Below are positions 9,846 through 19,600 of a stretch of 64,000 nucleotides of DNA, piece by piece. Under the pieces are notes generated by a model, which had not been told where the DNA came from, did no database searches, and saw only the letters and a program-made list of their open reading frames with translations. Source of the stretch: Kitasatospora sp. NBC_01287 (GTDB lineage: Bacteria; Actinomycetota; Actinomycetes; Streptomycetales; Streptomycetaceae); assembly GCF_026340565.1 (NCBI RefSeq), contig NZ_JAPEPB010000001.1, forward strand, positions 2,356,001-2,420,000. The letters run 5' to 3'. The translations under genes were made by a program, and so were the position numbers. The first letter of the stretch is position 1; each line of letters begins with the position of its first letter.

Positions 9846-9970
9846 CTCGTACCTCTCGATCTGGCAGCGCGCACCGGGCCCGGGGACACCAGGCCCGGTG
9901 CGCGCGGCGCACGGGTCGTCACTCGGTACCAACGGCTGCGAGGCCGGGCACCGTTCAGCGACCGGACGGT

Positions 9971-12196
9971 TCAGCGGCCGATCACACCGCCGACCGCCCC
10001 GCTCTCGGTGCCCCAGACCTCCTCGTCCTCGGCCAGCCAGGTGGTGCGCTGCCGCTCCTGGTTGCCCTGCTGCTGCCCGCCCATGCCGCCCATCCCGGCG
10101 CCGGGCATCATCGGCATGCCCGAGCCGCCCGTGGTGGAGACCGAACGGCCCATCATCTGGGCCTCCTCGGCGGCTTCGCCCGCCGCCGCCTCCCCGGCGA
10201 CCTCCTCGCCGGGGACCTCCGAGGTGCCGGCCGCACCGGTCGGGAACTGACCGGACTGGGCCAGCGACCGGTCGGCGTACCCGGTGGTGCCCTGCAGCAG
10301 CGTGCCGCCGACGGTGGGCGCACCGGGGCCGCTCGGAATGCCGCCGCCCAGCGAGAAGTCACCGGAGCCGGTGCCGAGATCGGGCTCGAACGACTCACCG
10401 GTGTAACCGGAGCTGGAGGAGGTCGAGTTGAACGACCCGGTACCGGGCCAGTCACTCCCCTCACCGGTGTAACCGCTGCCCGTGTATCCCCCGCCGGTGT
10501 ATCCGCCGCCGGTGTATCCCCCACCGGTGTATCCGCCGCCGGTGACGGGGGGGTTGATCGAGGCCTGGTCCAGCGCGTGTTCCTCGTCGGCCAGGTACTG
10601 GGCCTGCTGCGAGATCGGCTTGCCGTTGCTGTCAAGGACCTTGCCGTCCTTGCCGATGGTGGCCTTCTTGCCGAGGTAGACCGGGTTGCCGCCGGCGTCC
10701 AGCAGGAGCTTGCCGTCGGGGCCGTTGACGGTGCCGTCCGCGTTCAGGGTGGAGCCCGGCGGGACGCTGAACGGGGCGGACCCGGACGTCGTGCTGGAGC
10801 TGGGGGCGCCCAGCTTGCCGCCCTTCGGCACGTACTCCGGCTTGCCGTCCGGGCCGAGCACCGGCTTGCCGTCCGGGCCGAAGACCTCGCCGTTGGCGCC
10901 GATCGTCGAACCGGCCGGCGCGGTCAGCGGCTTGCCGTCCTTGCCGGTCACCGGCTTGCCGTCCTTGTCGAGCAGCGGGACGGTGCTGCCGCCCCCGGCG
11001 CCCGGCGGCGTGTAGCTGTTGCCGCCACCGCCGTTGACGTGGCTCGGCGGCGGGGGCAGGTGGGTGGTGTCGCCACCCGGCGGGGTCTTGCCGGTGTCGC
11101 CACCCGGCGGGGTCTGGCCGGTGTCACCACCCGGCGGGGTCTTGCCGTCGTCACCGCCCGGCGGCGTCTGGCCGGGCGGGGTCGGCTGCGAGACCCCGGG
11201 GGTCTCCGGGGAGATCGTCGACAGCGCCGCGTCGACGTTCGAGAGCGCCAGCGCCAGCGCGCCCATGGCGTTCTTGGCGGGCACGTCCAGGGCGTTCACC
11301 AGGTGGTCCAGCCAGACCTGCTTCCCGTTGTCCTCGACCGTGTGCCAGAAACTGTCGGTGGTGATGTCCACGTTGTTGCTGGAGTAGGTGGGCGTGCCGT
11401 TGCTGCCCGTGCCCACCGTCACTCCGCTGGAGAGCAGGGCGGCCAGTGCCTGGGTCAGGCAGCCCGCCGGGTAGGCCAGGCCGTCGGGGGCCATCCGCCA
11501 GTTGTTCCAGGCGTCCCACAGGGCCTGCGCGGCGGTGACCAGCGCGGTGCCGGCGGCCTCCAGCATGTTCTCCAGGTTGCTCTGCGTCCCCACCGCGGGC
11601 GGGTTGAAGTTGCAGACCGAGAACCAGAGGTCGCCGAGGTCCTTGGAGTAGCTCTCCAGGTACTCCTTGAACTTGCCGGCCGCGCTGCCCTGCAGGTCGC
11701 TGTCCGCCACGTCGATCTTGTCGGTCCAGCCTTTGATCGTCCCCTGCAGCTCGGGGATCCAGTTGCCCAGCTTGGCGATCATGTCGCTGGCCGCGAAGAA
11801 GCTCGGCTGCGACACGTAGTCGTTCTGGTGGGGGGCGTTCCTGAGGACGTCGAGCAGCGGCCCCGGATTCAGGTCGAAGTGCAGGTACTTGCTGTTGGCC
11901 TTGTCCCGGTCCCACTCGTCCCAGTTGCCGACGGCCCCCACCACCACGTAGTTGCCGTCGGAGATCGGACCGCTCGACACCCACCAGAGGCTGAAGATCG
12001 GCGACAGGCTGTCCTTGTCGATGCTGTCGGAGGCCTGCTGGATGACGTTGTGGCTGCTCATCCAGTTGTACGTCCCGGTGGCGGCCGCTTGGTGCCGATC
12101 GACCAGCGGCAGGTCACTGCGCCCGGCTCCGACCATGGTCGTCAGCGCTTCCTCCCACGTGATGGCGCTGTTCACCGGCGTAGTTGGTGCGGACAT
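9971..12196 (-). CDS. AAWKG-type, PPE-like T7SS substrate with repeat-rich tail
   Basis: A 741-residue protein. The N-terminal about 340 residues are folded and helical, with a WXG100/PPE-like segment around GWTDKIDVADSDLQGSAAGK and a WDAWNNWR helix. A proline/glycine linker with TPPGGDTGK repeats follows, then a domain with short GPDGKPV/KDGKPL repeats, then tandem GGGYT repeats. The C-terminus ends ERQRTTWLAEDEEVWGTE, a motif I recognise from the tails of Streptomyces AAWKG-family and related T7SS proteins. It lies between the WXG100 genes and the EbfC-like gene. Secretion through the adjacent EccBCD machinery is inferred. Confidence 0.75.
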   Translation of the reverse strand: MSAPTTPVNSAITWEEALTTMVGAGRSDLPLVDRHQAAATGTYNWMSSHNVIQQASDSIDKDSLSPIFSLWWVSSGPISDGNYVVVGAVGNWDEWDRDKANSKYLHFDLNPGPLLDVLRNAPHQNDYVSQPSFFAASDMIAKLGNWIPELQGTIKGWTDKIDVADSDLQGSAAGKFKEYLESYSKDLGDLWFSVCNFNPPAVGTQSNLENMLEAAGTALVTAAQALWDAWNNWRMAPDGLAYPAGCLTQALAALLSSGVTVGTGSNGTPTYSSNNVDITTDSFWHTVEDNGKQVWLDHLVNALDVPAKNAMGALALALSNVDAALSTISPETPGVSQPTPPGQTPPGGDDGKTPPGGDTGQTPPGGDTGKTPPGGDTTHLPPPPSHVNGGGGNSYTPPGAGGGSTVPLLDKDGKPVTGKDGKPLTAPAGSTIGANGEVFGPDGKPVLGPDGKPEYVPKGGKLGAPSSSTTSGSAPFSVPPGSTLNADGTVNGPDGKLLLDAGGNPVYLGKKATIGKDGKVLDSNGKPISQQAQYLADEEHALDQASINPPVTGGGYTGGGYTGGGYTGGGYTGSGYTGEGSDWPGTGSFNSTSSSSGYTGESFEPDLGTGSGDFSLGGGIPSGPGAPTVGGTLLQGTTGYADRSLAQSGQFPTGAAGTSEVPGEEVAGEAAAGEAAEEAQMMGRSVSTTGGSGMPMMPGAGMGGMGGQQQGNQERQRTTWLAEDEEVWGTESGAVGGVIGR

Positions 12197-12333
12197 CCGA
12201 GACGGCTCCCGATTCGACTGGTGCGGCTGGTACGGCTGGTACGGCTACGGAGGGAGGGCCGACGCCCGGCGACGGGCCCCGGCCCGTCGCCGGGCGGACC
12301 CGGCTGGACGCGGCTGGATCCGGCGGAGCGGGA

Positions 12334-12813
12334 CTAACTGCCCGTCCCGCCGGTCCCGCCAGTCCCGCCCGTCCCCGAAGAGTTGGGCTGCGTGGGGGTG
12401 GCGCCCGCCAGGATGGTCATCATCTGGGTGAGGCTCAGCGCCTCGTCATTGGCGTTGTGCAGGGTGGTCCCGGCATCGTGCAGCGCGGTGCCGGCCTTGT
12501 TCATGCCGGCGACCAGCAGGTCGATCTGGGCCTTGATCCCGGCGCAGAAGGTGCCGAAGTCCGTCTGCAGCGTCACCGACTCGGCCAGCGGGGCCTGGCC
12601 GCCCGCCAGCTTGGTGTAGGTGCCGCTCAAGCCGGAGACCGTGGAAGTGCCGCTCTGCTGCTTGGCCGCGAAGTCGGTCAGGGCGGCGATCACCATCGCG
12701 CCCAGCGGGTCGTTGGTGGTGTCACCGCCCTTGAGGCGCAGGATGAACCCGGGGATCTCGTTCTTGACGAAATTGTTCAGGTCATCGTCGGTGATCTTGA
12801 GGTCACCGCTCAT
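12334..12813 (-). CDS. T7SS-associated helical protein with Gly-Thr tail
   Basis: A 159-residue protein starting MSGDLKITDDDLNNFV and ending in repeated GGT triplets (TGGTGGTGGTGS). The body is predicted to be helical and WXG100-like in size. The ATG at 12813 overlaps the stop of the upstream WXG100 gene as ATGA, indicating coupled translation. I do not recognise a named family. By context it is probably a WXG100-superfamily component or substrate chaperone. Confidence 0.65.
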   Translation of the reverse strand: MSGDLKITDDDLNNFVKNEIPGFILRLKGGDTTNDPLGAMVIAALTDFAAKQQSGTSTVSGLSGTYTKLAGGQAPLAESVTLQTDFGTFCAGIKAQIDLLVAGMNKAGTALHDAGTTLHNANDEALSLTQMMTILAGATPTQPNSSGTGGTGGTGGTGS

Positions 12814-13100
12814 CGCTGCTCGAAGGCCATCGCCCCGGAGATGTCGGCGCGCCTCATCGTCTCGTGCATGTCGGAGAGGGTCGACGCGCCCTTGGCGAGG
12901 TCGGCGCGCATCTCCGCCTGGTTGGCGCTCACCACCGCGAAGAAGGCCTCGAACGCCTCCTTGTACTGCCCGGCCTGGCTTTCGAGCACCTTGAGCTCGG
13001 ACTGCAGCTCCTCAAGGTTGCTGTCCATGACCCCGGCCGCGCGGGTCAGTTCCTCGACGGCCTCGTTCAGCGCCTCGTGGTTGAGGTAGATGTCTGCCAT
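12810..13100 (-). CDS. WXG100-family protein (Esx-like)
   Basis: A 96-residue all-helical protein, the canonical length of WXG100 proteins, starting MADIYLNHEALNEAV. Two long helices (EALNEAVEELTRAAGVMDS; LKVLESQAGQYKEAFEAFF) are separated at a G-Q-Y position that replaces the classical WxG turn. It lies 51 nt from another WXG100-like gene and overlaps the next gene by 4 nt. Likely exported as a heterodimer with one of these neighbours by the EccC ATPase encoded at 16.7 kb. Confidence 0.75.
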   Translation of the reverse strand: MADIYLNHEALNEAVEELTRAAGVMDSNLEELQSELKVLESQAGQYKEAFEAFFAVVSANQAEMRADLAKGASTLSDMHETMRRADISGAMAFEQR

Positions 13101-13151
13101 GGCGATCTCGTCCTTGGGTCTCTGAGGAAGTCGGAGGGAGGGGGCAGCCGG

Positions 13152-13502
13152 TCAGCTGGTGGTGGTGCCGTTGAGCAGGTGGTAGACGTTCTCCGAGGCA
13201 CCCCAGTTGCCGCCCGCGTCATGGGCGTCCGCCTCGGCCTGGGCGAGGAACTTGCCCGACTGGTCCAGCGCGTCGGTCAGCTGCTGGAAGGCGTTCATCA
13301 CCGTCTTGTAGCGGTCGACCCAGTCCTGCACCTTGCCCTGGAAGCTGCTGCTGGCGCCGGAGATGTAGTGGGCCCGGATCTCCTGGTTGATCTGCTCGAC
13401 CGTCTGGCCCGAGGTGATCATCGCGCTGCCGTGCTTCTCCAGGCTGGCCAGCGCCTTGCTCATCGCCTGGTCCTCAGTGGACAGACTGCTGGGAGTGGTC
13501 AT
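13152..13502 (-). CDS. WXG100-family protein (Esx-like)
   Basis: A 116-residue helical protein starting MTTPSSLSTEDQAMSK from an ATG with GAGGAG upstream. The helix-turn-helix hairpin shows SSSFQGKVQDWVDRY at the turn, where FQG replaces WxG. The following helix has the spaced hydrophobic pattern of Esx proteins. It is the first small gene after eccB on the minus strand and probably forms the Esx-like pair with the next gene. Confidence 0.8.
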   Translation of the reverse strand: MTTPSSLSTEDQAMSKALASLEKHGSAMITSGQTVEQINQEIRAHYISGASSSFQGKVQDWVDRYKTVMNAFQQLTDALDQSGKFLAQAEADAHDAGGNWGASENVYHLLNGTTTS

Positions 13503-13561
13503 CGAAGCTCCTCTGTCGGGAATCGGTCAGTGATGAGAACGGCCGTACCGCGCAGGGCGGT

Positions 13562-15046
13562 TCAACCGGAACAGGGGTTGGTGCCAGTCGCCGGCGGGAC
13601 CAACTGGCCGGTCGCCAGCGCCACCGGGTCCAGGCTCGGCCCGCTCGGCAGCAGCGCCAGCAGCGCCTGCGGCACCGCCTGGGTCGGGGCGCCGGTGTAG
13701 CCCAGCTGCTTGACGGCGTCGGCCGAGGGCAGCGGGTACTTCACACCGTTCTCCGCCACCAGGTACTCGCTCGAACCGCCGCCCGCGGCCGACAGCGCGC
13801 GGGCCAGCACCGCCGCGCCGGGGCGCACCGCGATCCGGTCGGCGGGCGCGCAGCCGGGGGTGACGCCGGGCTCGCTGTCCGGGGCGCCACCGCCCAGGGC
13901 CGCGGCGTCCAGCACGGTGACGGTGGTGACGGGGTTGCCGTCGTCGCTGGGGCGCAGGTCGGCGCAGACCGCCTGCGCCTGGCCGGCGGCCAGCAGCGCG
14001 GGCGGCGTGGCGGGCAGACCGCCGGGCAGGCCGGGGCCGGGGGCGGTGTGCGCGGCGAGGTCCTCGGGGCCGATCGGGGCCGGGTCGCCGGCCGCGCCCG
14101 CGTAGGCGTCCTTCTGGGTGCGCGGGTCGCCGCGCAGCAGGTCGTACTGGAGCACGCTGAGCGGGGTCAGCCCGGTGCGGGTGAGCACGTAGCGGCCGCC
14201 GCTGGGGTCGGTGAAGAGCTGGCCGACCCGGGTGGGCCTGGCCGCCAGCACCGGGCCCGGGCTGCCGCGTCCGGGGATGTCGGGCGCGGTCAGGTCGGGG
14301 CCGGCCGGCAGCGCGTCGAGCAGCGCCGCGGGGACCTGGAACGGGGCGGCGGTGGGGTAGCCGAGCGCCTGCGGCGCACTGTTCTGGCGGTCCACCCGCA
14401 GCCGGCGGCCCTGCCAGAGCAGGTAGCTCGTCCCGTCCGGGGCGCCGACCAGCACGCCCTGGGCGGCCGTCAGCGCCGTGCCCTGCTCCGCGGGGGCGAT
14501 GCTGAGCACGAGCTGCGGCTTACCGGTGCTGCCAGTGCTGCCAGTGCTGCCGGTACCACCGGTGCTGCCGGGCGCCGGCGGCGGCTGCACCCCGCAGGCC
14601 AGCCACCCGCCCTGGGCCAACTGACCCACCGCGGGCACCCCGTCCGGCGCGCCGACCAGGCCCACCGGCGCACCGCGCCCGACCGAGGCGAGCGAGGCCG
14701 CGCTCACCTGCCGCACCGTCATCTGGGAGCCCGCCAGCAGCTTGGCGCTGGTCTCGTTGAGCACCGGGTGCAGCTGGCCCCCCACGAAGAGGTAGCGCGC
14801 CCCGCTCTCCTTGACCACCACCAGCGCGCCGGGCGTGGCCCACCCCGTGGTGGCGGCCGGCTTAAGCAGCCCGTAGAGGGCCACCACCAGTGCGATCACC
14901 ACGCCCAGCGCGAGGCCGGTGACCGCACCCCTGGTGGTGCGCCCGGTGGGGGTGTCCGGCGCGTCGGGCTCGGCCCGCAGCATGCCGGAGCCGAGCCTGC
15001 TCATCACGAACAGGTGCGCCTGCACCTGGTCGCGTCGGGACTGCAT
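13562..15046 (-). CDS. eccB: T7SS core component EccB
   Basis: A 494-residue protein, the normal length for EccB. The N-terminus MQSRRDQVQAHLFVMSRL matches the conserved EccB start. One transmembrane helix follows (about residues 40-61). The rest is a periplasmic/extracellular domain with the repeated beta modules of the family, including an early ARYLFVGGQLHPVLN stretch. A Gly/Ser/Thr repeat linker (GSTGGTGSTGS) occurs near residue 170. The ATG at 15046 is preceded by GGAGGAGA. EccB anchors the EccC/EccD membrane complex. Confidence 0.92.
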   Translation of the reverse strand: MQSRRDQVQAHLFVMSRLGSGMLRAEPDAPDTPTGRTTRGAVTGLALGVVIALVVALYGLLKPAATTGWATPGALVVVKESGARYLFVGGQLHPVLNETSAKLLAGSQMTVRQVSAASLASVGRGAPVGLVGAPDGVPAVGQLAQGGWLACGVQPPPAPGSTGGTGSTGSTGSTGKPQLVLSIAPAEQGTALTAAQGVLVGAPDGTSYLLWQGRRLRVDRQNSAPQALGYPTAAPFQVPAALLDALPAGPDLTAPDIPGRGSPGPVLAARPTRVGQLFTDPSGGRYVLTRTGLTPLSVLQYDLLRGDPRTQKDAYAGAAGDPAPIGPEDLAAHTAPGPGLPGGLPATPPALLAAGQAQAVCADLRPSDDGNPVTTVTVLDAAALGGGAPDSEPGVTPGCAPADRIAVRPGAAVLARALSAAGGGSSEYLVAENGVKYPLPSADAVKQLGYTGAPTQAVPQALLALLPSGPSLDPVALATGQLVPPATGTNPCSG

Positions 15047-15108
15047 CCTGCTTCTCCTCCGGTTCGGCCCTCAGATGCTCAACCAGTGCTCACCCAGCTG
15101 ATGGGAAC

Positions 15109-16491
15109 TCAGCCGCTCATCGTCCGCAGCGCGTGGAAGACCCCGCCGGCCTGCAGCGCCAGCGGCAGCAGCGCGACGGCGCTCAGCGTGTGCAGCACGT
15201 CCGCGAGCCGCCCCCAGTAGGGCAGCAGCCGCCGCCCCGGCACCGTCCAGGCGACCACCAGCAGCGCCGCGCCCACCGCCAGCAGGCCGCCCAGCACCGC
15301 CGACCGCCCGGCCGCCGGCTGCGCGGCCGTCAGCCGGGCCACCAGGACCACCGCGCCGAGGAGCCCCGGCAGCAGCAGGGCGAGCCGCTGCCGGATGCTG
15401 CCGACCGCCCGCGCGTGCAGCAGCAGCAGCACGCTGAGCGCGCCGGTCGCGGCCGGCCCCGCCCAGCCGCCGGCGAAGGCGAGCAGGGTCAGGCAGAGCG
15501 CGCAGACCACGCCGATCGCGGTGTAGAGCGCCATCAGGTAGTCGTCGGCGACCAGGCTGCGGGTCAGCACGCCGGCGGCCGGGAAGGGTTCGATGTTCTC
15601 CTGCAGCTCCTCGGCGTTGCGCGGCAGCATCGGCAGCCGCAGACCGGAGAGCCGGAAGGCCAGCGACGGCACCAGGGCGCCGATCAGCACGGCGGCCACC
15701 GCGATCAGCGCCACCAGCTGCTCGGGCGCCAGCCCGGCCAGCACCAGGGCGCCGCCCAGCACGCCGAGCACCGCCACCAGCACCACGCCGAGGAAGAGCG
15801 GCGCCGAGCCGCCGACCGCCGCCACCGCCAGCACCGAGGCGCCCGCCGCCGCCGAGGCGGCCGCCAGCACCCGGGCGCCGAGCAGCACCTCTCCGCTCGG
15901 GCCGCTGGGCAGCAGCAGCGCGGCCAGTGCCAGGTAGGGCACGGCGGCCGCGCCCAGCGCGGTGCCCGCGCCCGGGTCGGCCATCGCCCGCGCCGCGCTG
16001 GCCGAACCGAGCAGCAGCAGCAGCGCCGCGGCGGCCGCGGCGGCCTCGCGCACACCCGTCGGGCCCGGCAGCGCGAGCACCACCCAGCCGCCGGCCAGCG
16101 CCAGCAGCGCCACCGCGAGCGACAGGCGGTGGGTCAGCGCTGGCCGCCAGCTGTCGCCGCGCTCGCGCATGCCGGTGGCCACGCCGTCCACCAGGTCGTC
16201 GAAGTGCACCACCGGCAGGGCCTCGCGGCGCGGGCGCAGGTACAGCGTGTCGCCGTCGTGCAGCGCGAGCGCCTCGGCGCTCTGCTCCTCGTCGAGCGGC
16301 TCCTGACCGAGCCGCTGCAGCACCCAGCCGCCGTGCTCCAGGCCGCTCTCCGCCAGGTCGGGGCCCGCGTGGCCGAGGACCGCGGGCAGCAGGTCGGCCA
16401 GCGGCACGTCGGCGGGGACGGCGAGCTCGAAGGCCGTGCCCGGCGCGTGGAACCTCAACCGGCACAGCCCGGCGACGGCACTGCTGTTCAC
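15109..16491 (-). CDS. eccD: T7SS core channel component EccD
   Basis: A 460-residue protein beginning at a GTG with GGGGGAG five nt upstream. The first about 90 residues form the cytosolic ubiquitin-like (YukD) domain. A run of about eleven hydrophobic helices follows, as expected for EccD, which forms the membrane ring of the T7SS core. It is transcribed divergently from eccC across a 181-bp intergenic region and leads into eccB after 62 nt. Confidence 0.92.
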   Translation of the reverse strand: MNSSAVAGLCRLRFHAPGTAFELAVPADVPLADLLPAVLGHAGPDLAESGLEHGGWVLQRLGQEPLDEEQSAEALALHDGDTLYLRPRREALPVVHFDDLVDGVATGMRERGDSWRPALTHRLSLAVALLALAGGWVVLALPGPTGVREAAAAAAALLLLLGSASAARAMADPGAGTALGAAAVPYLALAALLLPSGPSGEVLLGARVLAAASAAAGASVLAVAAVGGSAPLFLGVVLVAVLGVLGGALVLAGLAPEQLVALIAVAAVLIGALVPSLAFRLSGLRLPMLPRNAEELQENIEPFPAAGVLTRSLVADDYLMALYTAIGVVCALCLTLLAFAGGWAGPAATGALSVLLLLHARAVGSIRQRLALLLPGLLGAVVLVARLTAAQPAAGRSAVLGGLLAVGAALLVVAWTVPGRRLLPYWGRLADVLHTLSAVALLPLALQAGGVFHALRTMSG

Positions 16492-16574
16492 ACCACTCCC
16501 CCACTCCGCGACCCGGCTCCGCGACCCCTGCGCGTTCGGTCTCCGACTGCAGAACGGACCGGACGGCGTGCCGC

Positions 16575-16602
16575 GTTCACCCGTCTTCAGCCGCCTTCAG
16601 CC
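16575..16602 (+). promoter_or_regulatory. GTTCA-type direct repeats in the eccD/eccC divergent promoter region
   Basis: The divergent intergenic region holds GTTCACC (16575-16581), TTCAGCC (16586-16592) and TTCAGCC (16596-16602), spaced 11 and 10 bp. GTTCACC is the known Streptomyces PhoP (PHO-box) repeat unit, and AfsR recognises overlapping sequences. Regulation by PhoP or by the SARP encoded downstream is inferred. No footprint or expression evidence is available. Confidence 0.4.
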
Positions 16603-16672
16603 ACGTCGTGAACCCGGCCCGGTGCGCCGCCCGTCACACCCAGGGACGGTGGTGTGAGGGAGGAGCCCTGAG

Positions 16673-19600
16673 GTGAGTGTGGTCCTGGTCAACCGAACGC
16701 CGCGGCGTCCGGGGCCCGAGATGCCGGACGGCGAGATCCAGTTGCAGGAGCCGCCGGTCCTGCCCGAGAAGCAGAGCGGCATGTCGAGCATGATCAGCAT
16801 GGCGCCGATGGCGCTGGGCTCGCTCTCGATGGTCTTCATGTTCCTGCGCCCGAGCGGCGGCGAGGGCAGCGGCGCGCTCGCCTACGTGGGCATCGGCATG
16901 ATGGCGCTCTCCTCGATCGGCATGCTGGTCACCCAGCTGATCCGCGGCTCCAGCGACCGCAAGCAGCTGCTGCGCGCCGAGCGCCGCGACTACCTGCGCT
17001 ACCTCTCGCAGATCCGCCGCCAGGTGCGCAAGTCGATCACCGCGCAGCAGCAGGCACTGGCCTGGCGCCACCCCGCGCCGAACGAGCTGCGGTCGCTGGT
17101 GGGCACCACGCGGCTGTGGGAACGGCGGGCCGCCCACCCGGACTTCAGCGACGTGCGGATCGGCACCGGCCCGCAGCGCCTGGCGACCCGGCTCGCCCCG
17201 CTCTCCACCAAGCCGGTGGAGGACCTGGAACCGCTCTGCGCCCACGCGCTGCGCCGCTTCATCCACGCCTACAACACGCTGGACGACCAGCCGATCGCCA
17301 TCCACCTGCGCGGCTTCGCCCAGGTGCTGCTGCGCACCGACGACCAGTCGGCCGCCCGGGCGCTGGTGCGCGCGATGCTGGCCCAACTCGCCACCGTGCA
17401 CGGCCCCGACGAGCTGCGGATCGCCATCGTCGCCGAGCCGGAGCACCGCGGCGCGTGGGAGTGGGCCAAGTGGCTGCCGCACGCGCTGCACCCCGGCGAG
17501 AGCGACGGGGCCGGGCCGCTGCGCCTGGTGGCGGGCAGCCTGGGCGAGGCGGAGCAGCTGCTCGGCGAGGAGTTCACCGGCCGCCCGCCCTACGAGCCGG
17601 ACGCCGTGCCGCACCGCGAGGAGCCGTTCACCGTCCTGGTGCTCGACGGCGCGGGCGCGCACGCGGGCAGCCGGGCGGCGCTCACCGGCTACCGCAACAC
17701 CGTGCTGATCGACCTGACCGAGAGCCTGGAGTGGCGCCCGGCCCGCACCACGCTGCGGCTGCGGATCGCCGAGGGCCGGCTGGCGATGATCGGCGCGGAC
17801 CGCAACCGCAAGGACACCGTCACCGACCTGGGCCGGCCCGACGCGCTGAGTGAGCGTCAGATCACCCGACTGGCCGGCTCGCTGGCCCAGTACCGGATAG
17901 GCGACGCGGTGGAGGCCGCCGAGCCGCTGGCCACCGACTTCGACCTGACCGCGCTGCTCGGCATACCGGACCTGCACAAGCTGGACGTGGAGGCGCTCTG
18001 GGCGCAGCGCGGCATCCCGCAGCGGCTTCGGGTGCCGCTGGGCCTGGGGCCGGACGGCCGCCCGGTGGACCTGGACCTCAAGGAGTCCGCGCAGGGCGGC
18101 ATGGGCCCGCACGGCATGCTGATCGGCGCCACCGGCTCGGGCAAGTCCGAGTTGCTGCGCACGCTGGTGCTGGCGCTGGCCGTGACGCACTCCTCCGAGG
18201 TGCTCAACTTCGTCCTGGTCGACTTCAAGGGCGGGGCGACCTTCCTGGGCCTGGACGCGCTGCCGCACACCTCCGCCGTGATCACCAACCTGGCCGACGA
18301 GGCCGCGCTGGTGGACCGGATGCGCGACGCGCTGCACGGCGAGATGGTCCGCCGCCAGGAGCTGCTGCGGGCCGCCGGCAACTACGCCTCGCTGCTGGAG
18401 TACGAGAGCGCGCGGGCCGCCGGCACCCCGCTGAAGCCGATGCCCACGCTGTTCGTGGTGGTCGACGAGTTCAGCGAACTGCTGGCCGCGCACCGGGACT
18501 TCATGGACCTCTTCGTCATGATCGGCCGGCTCGGCCGCTCGCTGGGGGTGCACCTGCTGCTGGCCTCGCAGCGACTGGACGAGGGCCGGATGAACGCGCT
18601 GGAGTCCCACCTGTCCTACCGGATCGGCCTGCGCACCTTCTCCGCCATGGAGAGCCGCGGCGTGCTCGGCGTGCCGGACGCCTACCAGCTGCCCTCGGCC
18701 CCCGGCAACGGGTTCCTGCGCAGCGACATCTCCACCCTGACCCGCTTCAAGGCCGCCTACGTCTCGGGCCCCTACCGGCCCAAGCGCCGCGCCGCCCAGC
18801 AGGCGGTGCTGGAGGGCCAGGTGGTGGCCTACGGAACCACGTACGTGACGCCCCGCCACCTGCCGACGGCGGTCGAGGAGGAAGCGGTCGAGGAGACCTC
18901 GGCCGAGTCGCTGCTGGAGATCGCCGCCGCCAAGCTCTACGACGTCGGCCCGCCCGCCTACCGGGTCTGGCTCCCGCCGCTGGACGTGCCGCCCACCCTG
19001 GACGAGCTGCTGCCGCCGCTCGCCCCGCACCCGGCGCGCGGCCTGACCACCGAGGCGAGCAAGGCGCACGGCTCGCTCAACATCCCGGTCGGCGTGGTCG
19101 ACCGCCCGTTCCAGCAGCTGCGCGACCTGCTGACCGCCGACCTCTCGGGGGCCGGCGGCCACGTCGGCATCGCGGGTGCCCCGCAGAGCGGCAAGAGCAC
19201 CATGCTGCGCACCCTGATCACCTCCCTGGCACTCACCCACACCCCGCGCGAGGTCCAGTTCTACTGCCTGGACTTCGGCGGTGGCACGCTCTCCACTCTG
19301 CGCGGGCTGCCGCACCTGGGCGGGGTGACCGGACGCCATGACGGCGAGCGGGTGCTGCGCACCATCGCCGAGGTGAACGGCATCATCAACCGCCGCGAGA
19401 AGTACTTCGCCGAGCTGGGCATCGACTCGGTCACCGGTTTCCGCCGCCGCAAGGCCGCCGGTGAGCTGGCCCATGACCCGCACGGCGACGTCTTCCTGGT
19501 GATCGACGGCTGGAACACGCTGCGCCAGGAGTTCAACGACCTGGTCCAGCCGCTCACCCTGATCTCCCAGCGCGGCATCAACTACGGCGTGCACCTGATG